Counted from the stretch's first letter, positions 15,817 through 25,603 are shown. The stretch is DNA of 64,000 nucleotides from Parenemella sanctibonifatiensis (GCF_002250565.1 NZ_NMVJ01000010.1:62001-126000); one strand, 5' to 3'. Numbers and translations are program-made. Notes: generated from the letters alone by a model not told the origin.

Positions 15817-17582
15817 TCGAACGGCCCACACCGCAGCGTGTGCTGATCGCCAACCGCGGCGAGATCGCCGTACGCGTGGCGCGCGCCTGCCGCGACACCG
15901 GGCGTACCTCGATTGCCGTGTACGCAGATGAGGACGTCGACTCGATGCACGTGCGGGTGGCCGACGAGGCGTACGCGCTGTCGACGGCCGACGGCTACCT
16001 GGATGGGGCGGCGGTGATCGAGGTTGCTCGCCGGGCCGGCGCGGACGCGATCCATCCGGGCTACGGGTTTCTCTCCGAGAATGCCGACTTCGCCGCGGCA
16101 GTGATCAAGGCCGGCCTGGTGTGGGTCGGCCCGCCGGCGGAGGTGATCAGGGTCCTGGGGGACAAGGTGACGGCGCGACAGCTCGCACTCGAGGTGGGGG
16201 CGCCGCTGGCGGCCGGGTCCGACGGGGCGCTGGTCGATGCGGGCGAGGCGGTGGCCTTCGCCCGTGAGGCGGGCCTGCCGATCATGATCAAAGCGGCTCA
16301 CGGCGGTGGCGGGCGCGGGATCCGGATCGTGCGCCGGCTCGAGGACGTGGCCGAGCTGTACGCCGCCGCGGTCCGGGAGGCGATCGCGGCCTTCGGTGAG
16401 GGTGCATGCTTCGCGGAGCGCTACCTGGTCCGACCCCGCCACGTCGAGGTGCAGATCCTGGCCGATGCCCACGGCGGAGTCGCCGCCATCGGCACTCGGG
16501 ACTGCTCGGTGCAGCGTCGCCACCAAAAGCTGGTGGAGGAGGCTCCGGCGCCCGACCTGCCGGAGCCGCTTCGGCGTCGGCTGCTGACCTCGGCCGAGGA
16601 CATCTGCCGGGCTGCCGGTTACGTCGGAGCCGGCACGGTCGAGTACCTGCTGGCCGAGGACGGCACCCTGGCCTTCCTTGAGGTCAACACCCGGTTGCAG
16701 GTCGAGCATCCGGTCACCGAGGAGGTGACCGGCTTGGACCTGGTCGGCTGGCAGTTGGCGATTGCCGCGGGAGCGGAGCTGGGGCCAACCGTATGGGCTG
16801 CACGCGAGGCGGCCCTGTCCGGGGCCGAGCGCCGTCACGCCATTGAGCTGCGGCTGACGGCCGAGGATCCGGGGCGGGGCTTCCTGCCCTCCCCGGGGAA
16901 GGTGGCGCGCTGGGATCTGCCGGCCGGTCCAGGCGTACGCGTGGACGCGGGCTATCAGGCAGGTGACGCCGTGCCGGAGGCTTTCGACTCGCTGCTGGCC
17001 AAGATCATCGTGTCCGGACCGGATCGCGCCATCGCGGTCGCCCGGGCCCGACGTGCGCTCGCCGAGGTCGAGGTGGTCGGAGTCGCCACGGTGGCGCCGT
17101 TCCTGGCCGCGGTCCTCGAAGCTGCGGAGTTCGCGGACGACTTCGGCGTCCATACTGCCTGGGTCGAGGAGGAGTTCACCGAACGCTTCGAGGGGCAACC
17201 GGCCACCGATCCAGCCGAGGCTGAACCGGTGGAGCGGACCTGGTTGGAGATTGAGGGGAGGCGGGTCCGAGTCGGGATCCCGGCGGGCTTGGTGGGCTCG
17301 CTCGGCCGCCGTACTGATCATGATGGCGGCGCAAGAAACCATGATCAGTCGGGGCCGGGGAAGCAAGCGGATGAGGGAGCGGTGCGCGCGCCCGTCAGCG
17401 GGACCCTCGGTGTCTGGGGAGAGGTCGATGGTGCGACCGTCGCCGAGGGCCAGCGGGTCGGCACGATCGAGGCGATGAAGATGGAGACCCCGATCATCGC
17501 CCAGGTCGACGGGACGCTCAGGCTGATGGCGGAGCCGGGGTCCGCGGTGAACCGTGGTGACGAGGTCGCGCGAATCGACTGA
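15813..17582 (+). CDS. biotin carboxylase with C-terminal BCCP domain
   Basis: A 589-residue acyl-CoA-carboxylase-type alpha subunit. The biotin carboxylase domain spans about 1-450: LIANRGEIAVRVARACRD, HPGYGFLSENADFA, IMIKAAHGGGGRGIRIV, RDCSVQRRHQKLVEEAPAP, FLEVNTRLQVEHPVTEEVTG. The BCCP domain is at the end, with the biotin Lys in EAMKMET (K556). The linker contains a palindromic in-frame segment (17313-17349). No carboxyltransferase gene is in the window, so the acceptor is unknown. ATGA overlap with pxpBC makes it part of the oxoprolinase operon. It could be an acetyl- or propionyl-CoA carboxylase subunit, or act on an oxoproline-linked substrate (inference). Confidence 0.88.
   Translation: MIERPTPQRVLIANRGEIAVRVARACRDTGRTSIAVYADEDVDSMHVRVADEAYALSTADGYLDGAAVIEVARRAGADAIHPGYGFLSENADFAAAVIKAGLVWVGPPAEVIRVLGDKVTARQLALEVGAPLAAGSDGALVDAGEAVAFAREAGLPIMIKAAHGGGGRGIRIVRRLEDVAELYAAAVREAIAAFGEGACFAERYLVRPRHVEVQILADAHGGVAAIGTRDCSVQRRHQKLVEEAPAPDLPEPLRRRLLTSAEDICRAAGYVGAGTVEYLLAEDGTLAFLEVNTRLQVEHPVTEEVTGLDLVGWQLAIAAGAELGPTVWAAREAALSGAERRHAIELRLTAEDPGRGFLPSPGKVARWDLPAGPGVRVDAGYQAGDAVPEAFDSLLAKIIVSGPDRAIAVARARRALAEVEVVGVATVAPFLAAVLEAAEFADDFGVHTAWVEEEFTERFEGQPATDPAEAEPVERTWLEIEGRRVRVGIPAGLVGSLGRRTDHDGGARNHDQSGPGKQADEGAVRAPVSGTLGVWGEVDGATVAEGQRVGTIEAMKMETPIIAQVDGTLRLMAEPGSAVNRGDEVARID
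17313..17349 (+). repeat. palindromic element in the BC-BCCP linker
   Basis: ACTGATCATG (17313-17322) and CATGATCAGT (17340-17349) are a perfect 10-bp inverted repeat around a 17-nt spacer. It lies in coding sequence between the two domains and keeps the frame. It looks like a small REP-like insertion. I see no other copy in this window. Confidence 0.75.
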
Positions 17583-17605
17583 GCGGGAGTAGAGAGTCCT
17601 CAGCC

Positions 17606-17917
17606 TCAGATGTCGTCCTCGCCGACCGGCCCGCCTTCGCCCTCCCAGCGCTCGATCATGGTGACCGTCGACCGAGGGATGCGACGGCGTACGCCCACGC
17701 CGCCGTTGATGTCCTCACGGATGAATTGGATGCCGTAGTGCTCCAGGGCGGCGGTCACGCGCTGCAGCTCGTCCCTGTCCAACGCGGCACCCCCGCGTTC
17801 GAAGTCTCGAAGCGCCTTGGGGTCGACCTTGGCCCGGCCGGCCACCGTGCGTACTGCGACCTGGGAGAGGTGGCGTGCTGCTCGCACCAAGGAACCATCC
17901 ATCTGCATCTCCGCCAT
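17606..17917 (-). CDS. small XRE-like helix-turn-helix protein
   Basis: A 103-residue protein. VRAARHLSQVAVRTVAGRAKVDPKALRDFERG (about 10-42) has the helix-turn-helix spacing of XRE-type regulators. Then comes ALEHYGIQFIREDINGGVGVRRR, the short beta segment common in this small single-domain family, and an acidic tail. It is convergent with the biotin carboxylase gene. AGGATGG precedes the ATG. The target is unknown. Confidence 0.75.
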   Translation of the reverse strand: MAEMQMDGSLVRAARHLSQVAVRTVAGRAKVDPKALRDFERGGAALDRDELQRVTAALEHYGIQFIREDINGGVGVRRRIPRSTVTMIERWEGEGGPVGEDDI

Positions 17918-18099
17918 GAGGCCATCCTGCCATTGACCTCAGCTCCGTGGACGCCCGCCTGCCCGGCGTCACAGAGAGGTCCGACCCCGCCGCTATCCTG
18001 CAAAGCGGCGGGCCGGCTTGGCTGCGCCGTCCGACCGCAGCGTCAATTCAGCAATGCCGATTGATCCGAGCCGCTTGATCCGACCACATGGAGGCAGTT

Positions 18100-19926
18100 G
18101 TGACCAACTCGTTCGATGTCTGGGCGCCGCGCGTCACCGACCTGGCCCTGATCGCGGGCGACGTCACGTACGCCATGGAGCGCGACGCGGACGACTGGTG
18201 GCGGCCCGCGGCTGACCTGCCCGAGGAGGTCACCAGTGGCGAAGTCGACTACGGCTACATCGTCAACGACGACTCCGACACCGTGCTGCCGGACCCGCGC
18301 AGCCGCTGGCAGCCCGACGGCGTCCACGGCCGGTCACGGACCTTTGACCCCGAGGCGTACCAGTGGGGCGATCAGGAGTGGACCGGGCGGCAGCTGGCCG
18401 GCGCAGTGATCTACGAACTGCACATCGGCACGTTCACCCCCGAGGGCACTCTCGATGCCGCCATCGACAAGTTGGATCACTTGGCCGATCTGGGCATCGA
18501 CCTGATCGAACTGATGCCGGTCAACGCTTTCAACGGTGAGGCCGGCTGGGGTTACGACGGTGTCGACTGGTACGCCGTGCACGCCCCGTACGGCGGCCCG
18601 AGGGCTTACCAGCGGTTCGTCGATGCTGCCCACCAGCGCGGCCTGGGCGTCATTCAGGATGTCGTCTACAACCACTTCGGGCCGAGCGGCAACTATCTGC
18701 CGGTGTTCGCGCCCTACCTCAATGACGACGTCCAGACCGGCTGGGGCGCGGCGGTCAATCTCGACGGCGAGGACTCCGACCAGGTGCGCCGTTACATCCT
18801 GGACAACCTGAAGATGTGGTTCGTCGACCATCACGTCGACGGACTGCGGCTGGATGCGGTGCATGCCTTGGTGGACCGGACTGCGATCCACGTGTTGGAG
18901 GAGATGGCCATCGAGACCGAGGCCACCAGCGCCTTCCTGGGGCGACCGCTCAGCCTGATCGCCGAGTCCGACCTCAACGATCCGCGCCTCATCACCCCGC
19001 GCGAGGCCGGCGGCTATGGGCTGGCAGGGCAATGGAGCGACGACTTTCACCACGCCGTGGTCGCCAACCTCACCGGTGACTCGTCCGGCTACTACGCCGA
19101 CTTCGCGCAGGTCTCGGCGCTGGCCAAGGTGGTCGAGAACGGCTTCTACCACGACGGCACCGAGTCCAGCTTCCGCGGCCGCCGGCACGGTCGCCGCATC
19201 GACATCCCCACCACGCCCACCTGGCGGCTGGTGGTCTGCTCCGACAACCACGACCAGATCGGCAATCGTGCCGACGGTTCCCGGCTGTCCAGTCGGGTCA
19301 GCCGCCAACAGCTGGCTCTGGCCGCCGTGGTCACCTTGCTGTCCGGTTGTACGCCGATGATCTTCGAGGGTGAGGAATGGGGTGCCAGCACTCCCTTCAC
19401 CTTCTTCAGCTCCCACCCCGAGCCCGACCTGGCCGAGGCCGTCAGCAAGGGGCGGCTGGAGGAGTTCGCCAAGATGGACTGGGATCCGGCGACGGTGCCC
19501 GACCCCCAGGACCGGGAAACCTTCCTGTCCTCCAAGCTTGACTGGGACGAAGTCGACCAGCAGCCCCACCGGGACCTGCTCGACCTCTACCGGCGACTGA
19601 TCGACCTGCGCCGCAGCCATCCCGACTTCACAGATCCGCGTTTCGACTCCGTGTCGGCCCGGCACGAAGCGGGCCAGTCCTGGTTGGTGATCGACCGCGG
19701 CGAAGAGATGGCGGTCGCGCTCAACTTTGGTGCCGAACCGGCTCAGGTGCCCCTGGATGAGGAGCAGGAGTTGGTGTTGGAGGTGGGCGAGGTCGGACTG
19801 GCGGCCAACCCTGAGGTGATCCATGAGGCCGAGGTGACCGACCAGCCGGACCAGCCTCCGGCGTACACCCTGACGCTGGGTGGGCATGGCGCGGCCGTGC
19901 TCAAGCTGGTACGCGACCAGGACTGA
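18100..19926 (+). CDS. treZ: malto-oligosyltrehalose trehalohydrolase
   Basis: A 608-residue GH13 enzyme that releases trehalose from maltooligosyl-trehalose made by TreY. The GTG at 18100 is chosen because GGAGG lies 5 nt upstream; an in-frame ATG at 18088 overlaps that RBS. It has an N-terminal CBM48-like domain ([15 protein letters not shown]), then [46 protein letters not shown] with the nucleophile Asp, [12 protein letters not shown] with the acid Glu, and [13 protein letters not shown]. The partner treY is at 48382-50679 on the other strand instead of adjacent. No treX is in the window. Confidence 0.95.
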   Translation: MTNSFDVWAPRVTDLALIAGDVTYAMERDADDWWRPAADLPEEVTSGEVDYGYIVNDDSDTVLPDPRSRWQPDGVHGRSRTFDPEAYQWGDQEWTGRQLAGAVIYELHIGTFTPEGTLDAAIDKLDHLADLGIDLIELMPVNAFNGEAGWGYDGVDWYAVHAPYGGPRAYQRFVDAAHQRGLGVIQDVVYNHFGPSGNYLPVFAPYLNDDVQTGWGAAVNLDGEDSDQVRRYILDNLKMWFVDHHVDGLRLDAVHALVDRTAIHVLEEMAIETEATSAFLGRPLSLIAESDLNDPRLITPREAGGYGLAGQWSDDFHHAVVANLTGDSSGYYADFAQVSALAKVVENGFYHDGTESSFRGRRHGRRIDIPTTPTWRLVVCSDNHDQIGNRADGSRLSSRVSRQQLALAAVVTLLSGCTPMIFEGEEWGASTPFTFFSSHPEPDLAEAVSKGRLEEFAKMDWDPATVPDPQDRETFLSSKLDWDEVDQQPHRDLLDLYRRLIDLRRSHPDFTDPRFDSVSARHEAGQSWLVIDRGEEMAVALNFGAEPAQVPLDEEQELVLEVGEVGLAANPEVIHEAEVTDQPDQPPAYTLTLGGHGAAVLKLVRDQD

Positions 19927-19944
19927 CGTCCACCACGAGCTGGC

Positions 19945-20012
19945 AGACGACACAGACAGGCCAGACGACACAGACAGGCCAGACGACACGGACAGGCCGG
20001 ACGACAGACAGG
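19945..20012 (+). repeat. 18-bp tandem repeat downstream of treZ
   Basis: Three 18-bp units of AGACGACACAGACAGGCC (19945, 19963, 19981, the last with one change) and a degenerate 14-bp fourth copy, between the treZ stop and the shared terminator. Not coding. Confidence 0.9.
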
Positions 20013-20039
20013 CGGCGCCGAGGAATCCTCGACGCCGCC
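20011..20039. terminator. bidirectional terminator between treZ and the exported heparinase-like gene
   Basis: GGCGGCG and CGCCGCC form a 7-bp outer stem around a second CGAG/CTCG stem. It lies between two convergent stops (19926 and 20059). The flanking T-content is low. Confidence 0.6.
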
Positions 20040-20058
20040 CTCTGCTGTGGCGATCGGG

Positions 20059-23000
20059 TCAGGCCTGCTTCGCCCATCCCTCGGCGGTCGCCTTCAGCAG
20101 CGTGTAGCCCGCATCCGAGAGCGCCTGCCGGACCGGCCGCAGCTCGAGCTGGGCAGTGAACCGCCGCAGCTGGGTCTGCCGTCGGGTCGCCGAGTCGGCC
20201 GTGGCCGCCTCGTCGATGATCTTCGGCAACTGCGCCTTGGCCGGCGGTGCCAGCTCTCCCGCAGCATCGAGATGACTGACGGCCGCCCGCAGCTGCGCCT
20301 CACCGTCGGTGGCCGAGGTCGCGGTCAGTGGGATCCGGAAGCTCGCCCCGGCCACCAAGTCGTAGCGGAAGCCCTGGTCCAGGTCGTTGGCATCCAGATA
20401 GGCCTGGATCGGGCTCTGGCTATCGATGTCCAGCACGCAGCCGGCCTCGCTCCAGCCCCGCACCGCATGGATCCGATAGACCGCGTTGCGATCGCCGGTG
20501 TGCTCGGCGACCAGATAGCGGCCGACCAGATCGTCCGCGGTGAGGCGGAAGGCCTGGTGAGCATCGAAGCTGACTCGCAGCTCGTTCTCCCACTTCAGCT
20601 CCTCGGTGAAGCTGTCGACTGTGCCGGTCAGCGCTGGCAACTGGGCGTACGCCGGACCAAACTCCGAACCGCCCGCCACGAAGACCTCCTCGGCCTCTCC
20701 GCCGGTGCGCAGCACACCCGCCGAGCCCCGGAAGGTCCGCCCGCCGACCCTGTAGGTCTGGTCGGCGTTGAGTGCGTGGACGACCAGATCGGTACGCCCG
20801 TCGGCCAGGCTGACCTGCACCGCGCGCACCTCATGCTCGGCAGCCGCAGTTCCGTCGGCCAACGTGACCTCGACCGGGATGGCCCCGGTCACCGTCTCCG
20901 ACCCCTGGTAGGCCTCGATCACCGAGGTGAACAGCGACTTCTCGGCAGCTCGCTTCGCCAACAGGTAGCGCACCCGCTCCGGGTTGCCGGGCTTGTTGTT
21001 CGGCGGCTCGGTGTCGGCCAGGGCGACTTCGTCGAAGGAGGTCAACATCCGGGCCCGGACCGACACGTCGGTCGGAGCGTGCGCTCCGGCGCCGAGCACG
21101 TTCCAGGTGTCGCGGACTTGCGACCAGGTGATGGTGGGGGAGTCCACTGCTGCTGCGGACCGATCGACGGAGAAGAAGTAGGACTGCCCGGTCGGGTCGT
21201 CCACCTCATCGTCATACGGCACGTCCGGGCCGGCGTAACTGCCGACGTACTCACCGGCAGCGTCGCGCTGCGGGGTCAGCTCGGCCGAGGACTCGACCGC
21301 CTCCGACTCCTGGGCGTGGAAGCTGAACAGATGCTCCGACCCGCCGGTGACGCGGAACAGGTCGACCAGATAGGAGCTGTTCTCGCCGGTGTTGATGAGG
21401 AAGGTGGTGCGCCGGTACTCGCTCGCCTTGGCGTACGCGGTGCTCGCGTCGACGTCGATGACCTGCGCCCAGTCGGACTGGCTAAAGAGCAGCGGCTTGG
21501 CGACCACCTGCGAATCCTGCCGCAGCTTGTCCACCACGACGGTGTTGTGGGCGATGGTGTTCATCACCAGCGACTTGCGGTGCATGTCGATGCTGTTGGC
21601 ATAGCGGGGGTAGCCCAGATCGGCCAACAGGTCCATCCGGTACGCGTGGTAGCCCAGGTTGAGCGTGTCCTTGTGGCCGTGGCCGGTGTTGCGACCGAAA
21701 TAGAGCCAGGCGCCGCGCTCGGTGCCCGGGTCCGCGTCGCTGGGATCCTGCACACCGAAGACGAGCGCCCGTAGGCCCGCCTTCGGACCGCCGGTGGCGT
21801 CGACCACGGTCAACGTCAGGGTGTGGGTGCCAGGCTCCAAGGTCACCGGTCCGACCGGCTTGGTCTGTGCCCCGGAGCCTTGGAAGGACAAGGATGGGTT
21901 GATCTCGGTGCCGTCGATCTGGACCGAATACTTCCCGTAGGTCGCCGCGGTCCACATGTCGATGAGGAAGTGCTCCTCGGCAGCCTGCTCGAGGGTGAAC
22001 TCGAAGGTGATCGAGTCACCCACCCCGGTGGCTTCGAACTGGACCGTGCCATTGGATTCGAAGTACTTCGTCGGCTGGTCCTGTTCGACGATGGGCAGGT
22101 CGACCGCGCTGATCTCGACCCGCGTCGGCACTGGATTGTCAGGGCGGACGCCGGTGCGCAGCGCCGCGAATCCGAATCCGGTGAGCATGTTGCTGGTCTC
22201 GATGCGGGGCCCGAGCTCGTCGATCACGGCCTGGACCTGGTCGGCCAGCCCGTCGGGGTCGGCGTCGAAGATGCCGCCGCGCAGCCCGCGGGTGGTGCCG
22301 CCGTTGGCGTCGAAGAGCACCTGGGCGTGGACCGGATCCTGGTAACGGTTGAAGGCGGTCGTCATGTACGAGGCATTCACCGTGGTGCCCGGGTTGCCGG
22401 TCTTGGCGGAGTCACCAATGGTCGGGGTGTACGCACTGATCATGGTCAGCGGATACTGCGAGTCATAGAGCTTGCGGAACTTCGCGTGTTCGAAGAGGTC
22501 ATAGGGCTCCAAGCCCTCCAACTGATAGCCGTCCAGATAGCTGGCGGCGGTGCTGAAGGTCCCCAGCCACAGCGAGTTGTACTCCGGGGCGCCCTCATTG
22601 CCGCTGCCGTCGCGGTCGATCAGGTCCACGAAGATGGAGGCCATGTTGCCGCCCTCGACCTTCTGACCGGTGACTGCGCCGGTGGCGAAGTTGAAGTCCA
22701 TCATCTCCTTGGTCTCGGGGAGATGGTCCAGAATCACGGCCGCCGCAGCCAGAGTGGCCTGGTGCATGCCGTTGTTGCCCCGGATCTCGCCGCGCTTGAC
22801 CGCCGGCAGGATCTGGCGCAGCAACCCGTCCTCGATGTTGCGACGGATCCGGGCCGGGTTGGTCTTGTCCATCAGGTTGCTGCGCTCGTCCAACATCGCC
22901 AACACGGCGGAGTCCACCGGATCCGCAGTGCCGTCCGCCAGCGCCGGATAGAAGGCGTCATAGGCGAGCAGGAAGTTGCGCACCCCACTGGTCTCCCAGA

Positions 23001-24186
23001 TCGACCCGATGGCCTTGCCGCGGCTGGAGTTGCCGTTGGAGTTCAGATAGCCGTCGGGATAGGTCCAGTCATCCAGATTGAGGTCGGGATAGATGTCGGC
23101 GACCCGGTCCAGCAGTGCGATGCCGGTCGAGGCGTACGCCACGTCACCGGTCAGCAGGTACGCCTGGCTCAGCGCCCCGACGGCCCGGATCAGGACACCA
23201 CCGGAATGCCACAGCTGCCAGTGGGCGTAGTAGGCGACCGGGGTGTAGCGGGCGCCGTCGTCCAGCATCACGCCCGGTCCGGCGTCGACGCCCCAGTCGG
23301 CGCCCTTGTCGGGGGCTTCGACATTGACCAGGTTGCCGGTGCCGCCGTCGGCGATGAGCTGCTCGTTGTGGCTGCGGGCGACGTCGGCGTCGAAGAGCCC
23401 GTTTTCATCCAGACCGCCTTGGTAGTAGGCGGCGAAATCGTTGGTCGGGAATCGCATCGAGCAATTCGGACACGTGATCTTCCACGGATCGTTGATCGGA
23501 TCAGCGGTGTAGGGGTAGTTGCCGAAGGCGTGCACCGCTTCACCACAGTTGAGGCAACCGAGCTTCTCCACGCTGCGCTTGGCGTAGCTGCGCGGGATCT
23601 GCTGGGAGGGAACCAGGTCCCACAGCTTCTCCGGGCCGAGGTCGAGCCAGGTCTTGGCGTCGGCGACCGCGGCGTCGCGCATGCCTGCCGCCCATGCCAG
23701 GTTGGCGATGTTGGTCGCCGCGTTGGCTCGCTTCTCATCGGTGTGGATGGTGCTGCGGGTCTTGTGGGTGACCAGTTCTTCGAGAGCGAGCTCGGCGCTG
23801 GCGGTGAGGCCACCGGCGTTGGTCAGCTCGACGCTGACCGTCACGGAGCCGGCCGCCAGCACCGTCAGGACACCGGCCTCGTCGATGGTGGCCAGCGCGG
23901 TGTCGGAGACCGACCAGGTCGCCTCCAGGGCTTCGCGGGGGATCAGAATCCCGTCCGCGCCGTACGCCCGCACCGGCACGGTGAGGTGATCGCCGACAAA
24001 GGCGGTGTCGCGGGCAAAGACGATCTCGGCCGAGTTGGGGGCCGGGGTGGCCTGGCTGGGGACCGTGGGTGACATGGCATGGGCCGTTCCGGTGCCGATC
24101 CCGGCGGCCACGGCACCAGCGGCGGACGCCTGGAGCACGGCACGTCGGGAGATGTGATGGGGGATGGGATCAGGTGATCCGTGCAT
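20059..24186 (-). CDS. large Tat-exported heparinase II/III-like polysaccharide lyase
   Basis: A 1375-residue protein. Residues 1-40 are a Tat signal (ISRRAVLQASAAGAVAAG, AHA). Residues 55-130 resemble a bacterial Ig-like domain (ATWSVSDTALATIDEAGVLTV). C211/C214 (CLNC) and C239/C242 (CPNC), with MRFPTNDF, form a zinc-ribbon-like knuckle seen in some heparinase II/III relatives. An alpha/alpha toroid follows (DVAYASTGIALLDRVADIYPD, RGNNGMHQATLAAAAVIL). Near 740-800 is a CBM-like beta segment (FLIDMWTAATYGKYSVQIDGTEI). At about 835 is the beta-sandwich motif GRNTGHGHKDTLNLGYHAYRM. AAGAGG precedes the ATG. Export suggests it cuts a uronic-acid polysaccharide outside the cell; the substrate is unknown. 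Confidence 0.82.
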   Translation of the reverse strand: MHGSPDPIPHHISRRAVLQASAAGAVAAGIGTGTAHAMSPTVPSQATPAPNSAEIVFARDTAFVGDHLTVPVRAYGADGILIPREALEATWSVSDTALATIDEAGVLTVLAAGSVTVSVELTNAGGLTASAELALEELVTHKTRSTIHTDEKRANAATNIANLAWAAGMRDAAVADAKTWLDLGPEKLWDLVPSQQIPRSYAKRSVEKLGCLNCGEAVHAFGNYPYTADPINDPWKITCPNCSMRFPTNDFAAYYQGGLDENGLFDADVARSHNEQLIADGGTGNLVNVEAPDKGADWGVDAGPGVMLDDGARYTPVAYYAHWQLWHSGGVLIRAVGALSQAYLLTGDVAYASTGIALLDRVADIYPDLNLDDWTYPDGYLNSNGNSSRGKAIGSIWETSGVRNFLLAYDAFYPALADGTADPVDSAVLAMLDERSNLMDKTNPARIRRNIEDGLLRQILPAVKRGEIRGNNGMHQATLAAAAVILDHLPETKEMMDFNFATGAVTGQKVEGGNMASIFVDLIDRDGSGNEGAPEYNSLWLGTFSTAASYLDGYQLEGLEPYDLFEHAKFRKLYDSQYPLTMISAYTPTIGDSAKTGNPGTTVNASYMTTAFNRYQDPVHAQVLFDANGGTTRGLRGGIFDADPDGLADQVQAVIDELGPRIETSNMLTGFGFAALRTGVRPDNPVPTRVEISAVDLPIVEQDQPTKYFESNGTVQFEATGVGDSITFEFTLEQAAEEHFLIDMWTAATYGKYSVQIDGTEINPSLSFQGSGAQTKPVGPVTLEPGTHTLTLTVVDATGGPKAGLRALVFGVQDPSDADPGTERGAWLYFGRNTGHGHKDTLNLGYHAYRMDLLADLGYPRYANSIDMHRKSLVMNTIAHNTVVVDKLRQDSQVVAKPLLFSQSDWAQVIDVDASTAYAKASEYRRTTFLINTGENSSYLVDLFRVTGGSEHLFSFHAQESEAVESSAELTPQRDAAGEYVGSYAGPDVPYDDEVDDPTGQSYFFSVDRSAAAVDSPTITWSQVRDTWNVLGAGAHAPTDVSVRARMLTSFDEVALADTEPPNNKPGNPERVRYLLAKRAAEKSLFTSVIEAYQGSETVTGAIPVEVTLADGTAAAEHEVRAVQVSLADGRTDLVVHALNADQTYRVGGRTFRGSAGVLRTGGEAEEVFVAGGSEFGPAYAQLPALTGTVDSFTEELKWENELRVSFDAHQAFRLTADDLVGRYLVAEHTGDRNAVYRIHAVRGWSEAGCVLDIDSQSPIQAYLDANDLDQGFRYDLVAGASFRIPLTATSATDGEAQLRAAVSHLDAAGELAPPAKAQLPKIIDEAATADSATRRQTQLRRFTAQLELRPVRQALSDAGYTLLKATAEGWAKQA

Positions 24187-24300
24187 GATGACCTCTTCGT
24201 CGTTGGGTGAGGTACAGCCTAGAGAACGGATTCTTCAGGTCAACCCCGTTGCCGCGGAACGACACGTTCACACCGGTGAGCAGTCGATAGGCTGAGCCAC

Positions 24301-25539
24301 ATGACTGAGGCGACCGACTTCCAGCGCGCGTACGACGATCTCCTGGGCCAGGGCTTGGCTCTGGACCTGACCCGGGGCAAGCCGGCTCCCGAACAGCTCG
24401 ATCTGGCCGAGGAAATGCTGTCCCTGCCCGGTGCCGGCGACCATCTCAGCGCCGCCGGCGTCGACGTCCGCAACTACGGCGGCGATCAGGGCCTGCCCGA
24501 ACTGCGCGAGATCTTCGCCGAACTGCTCAATGTTCCGGTCGCGCAGCTGCTGGCGCTGGACAATTCCAGCCTCTCGCTGATGCACGACGTGCTGGTCTAT
24601 TCGCTGCTGCACGGCCGCAACGGGGCGGAACCCTGGGCGGGCCGTTCGGTCAAGTTCCTGTGCCCGGTGCCCGGCTACGACCGCCACTTCGCGCTGTGTG
24701 AGTCGATGGGGATCGAGATGGTGCCCGTGGCACTGGGGGAGCGCGGCCCCGACGTCGAGCAGATCGCCGCTCTGGTCGCCGAGGACCCCAGCATCGTCGG
24801 CATCTGGACGGTGCCCACCTATGCCAACCCCACTGGGGCGGTCTATGACGAGGAGACCGTACGCGCGCTGGTCTCGATGCCGACCGCGGCGCCGGACTTC
24901 ACGATCATGTGGGACAACGCGTACGCCCTGCACCACCTGACCGACGAGGAGCCGGCCCCCATCGACGTGCACGGGCTGGCCGCGGCAGCCGGCAACCCGG
25001 ACCGGGTGATCAGCTTCGCCTCCACCTCCAAGATCACCTTCGCCGGTGCAGGGGTGGCCTTCTTGGGCGGTTCTGTCGAGACCATCGCTTGGTTCCGCAA
25101 CTACGCCGGCTTCCGCAGCATCGGCCCCAACAAGGTCAACCAGCTGCGACACGTGCGGTTCTTCGGAGACGCCGAGGGCGTCCGTGCCCACATGCGACGG
25201 CACCGCGAGATCATCGCACCGAAGTTTGACCTGGCACTGCGGATCCTGCAGGAGCGGCTCGGTGACGCCGAGGCGGTGCGCTGGTCCCATCCGGCTGGCG
25301 GCTACTTCATCACCCTCGAGGTGGCTGACGGCACCGCGACCCGGGTGGTGCAGCTCGCCAAGGAGGCTGGCATCGCGCTGACCCCGGCCGGCGCCAGCCA
25401 TCCCTACCGCAATGACCCCGATGACCGGGTGATCCGGCTGGCGCCGACGATGCCTTCGCTGGCCCAGCTGGAGGCGGCCATCGAAGGTGTCGCCATCTGC
25501 GTACGCCTTGCTGCCGCCGAGGTACCCTCTCAGGCCTGA
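24301..25539 (+). CDS. aspartate aminotransferase-like enzyme, type Ic
   Basis: A 412-residue PLP enzyme. TRGKPAPEQLDL and NYGGDQGLPELREI are typical of the actinobacterial type Ic aspartate aminotransferases. Motifs: TVPTYANPTGAVYDEET with the cofactor Asn, MWDNAYALHHL with Asp/Tyr, and the PLP Lys in STSKITFAGAGV (K244). The C-terminal VIRLAPTMP carries the substrate-carboxylate Arg. It lies just upstream of tRNA-Trp, secE and nusG as in other Actinobacteria. The start is ATG 24301, 114 bp from the divergent lyase gene. Confidence 0.88.
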   Translation: MTEATDFQRAYDDLLGQGLALDLTRGKPAPEQLDLAEEMLSLPGAGDHLSAAGVDVRNYGGDQGLPELREIFAELLNVPVAQLLALDNSSLSLMHDVLVYSLLHGRNGAEPWAGRSVKFLCPVPGYDRHFALCESMGIEMVPVALGERGPDVEQIAALVAEDPSIVGIWTVPTYANPTGAVYDEETVRALVSMPTAAPDFTIMWDNAYALHHLTDEEPAPIDVHGLAAAAGNPDRVISFASTSKITFAGAGVAFLGGSVETIAWFRNYAGFRSIGPNKVNQLRHVRFFGDAEGVRAHMRRHREIIAPKFDLALRILQERLGDAEAVRWSHPAGGYFITLEVADGTATRVVQLAKEAGIALTPAGASHPYRNDPDDRVIRLAPTMPSLAQLEAAIEGVAICVRLAAAEVPSQA

Positions 25540-25573
25540 GCGGGGCCGGCCATCCCATCGGCGGGTCAACAGA

Positions 25574-25603
25574 TTCGACCATTGGGGATGGAGGGCCTAC
25601 ACT
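25574..25603 (+). promoter_or_regulatory. promoter candidate for tRNA-Trp / secE
   Basis: TTCGAC (25574-25579) and TACACT (25598-25603), spacer 18 bp, ending 62 bp before the tRNA. The -10 is good. Confidence 0.5.

Noticed and set aside
21823-24072. 749-residue plus-strand frame
   Set aside because: Antisense to the Tat-exported heparinase-like gene; composition is that of a shadow frame (Val/Gly/Asp repeats).
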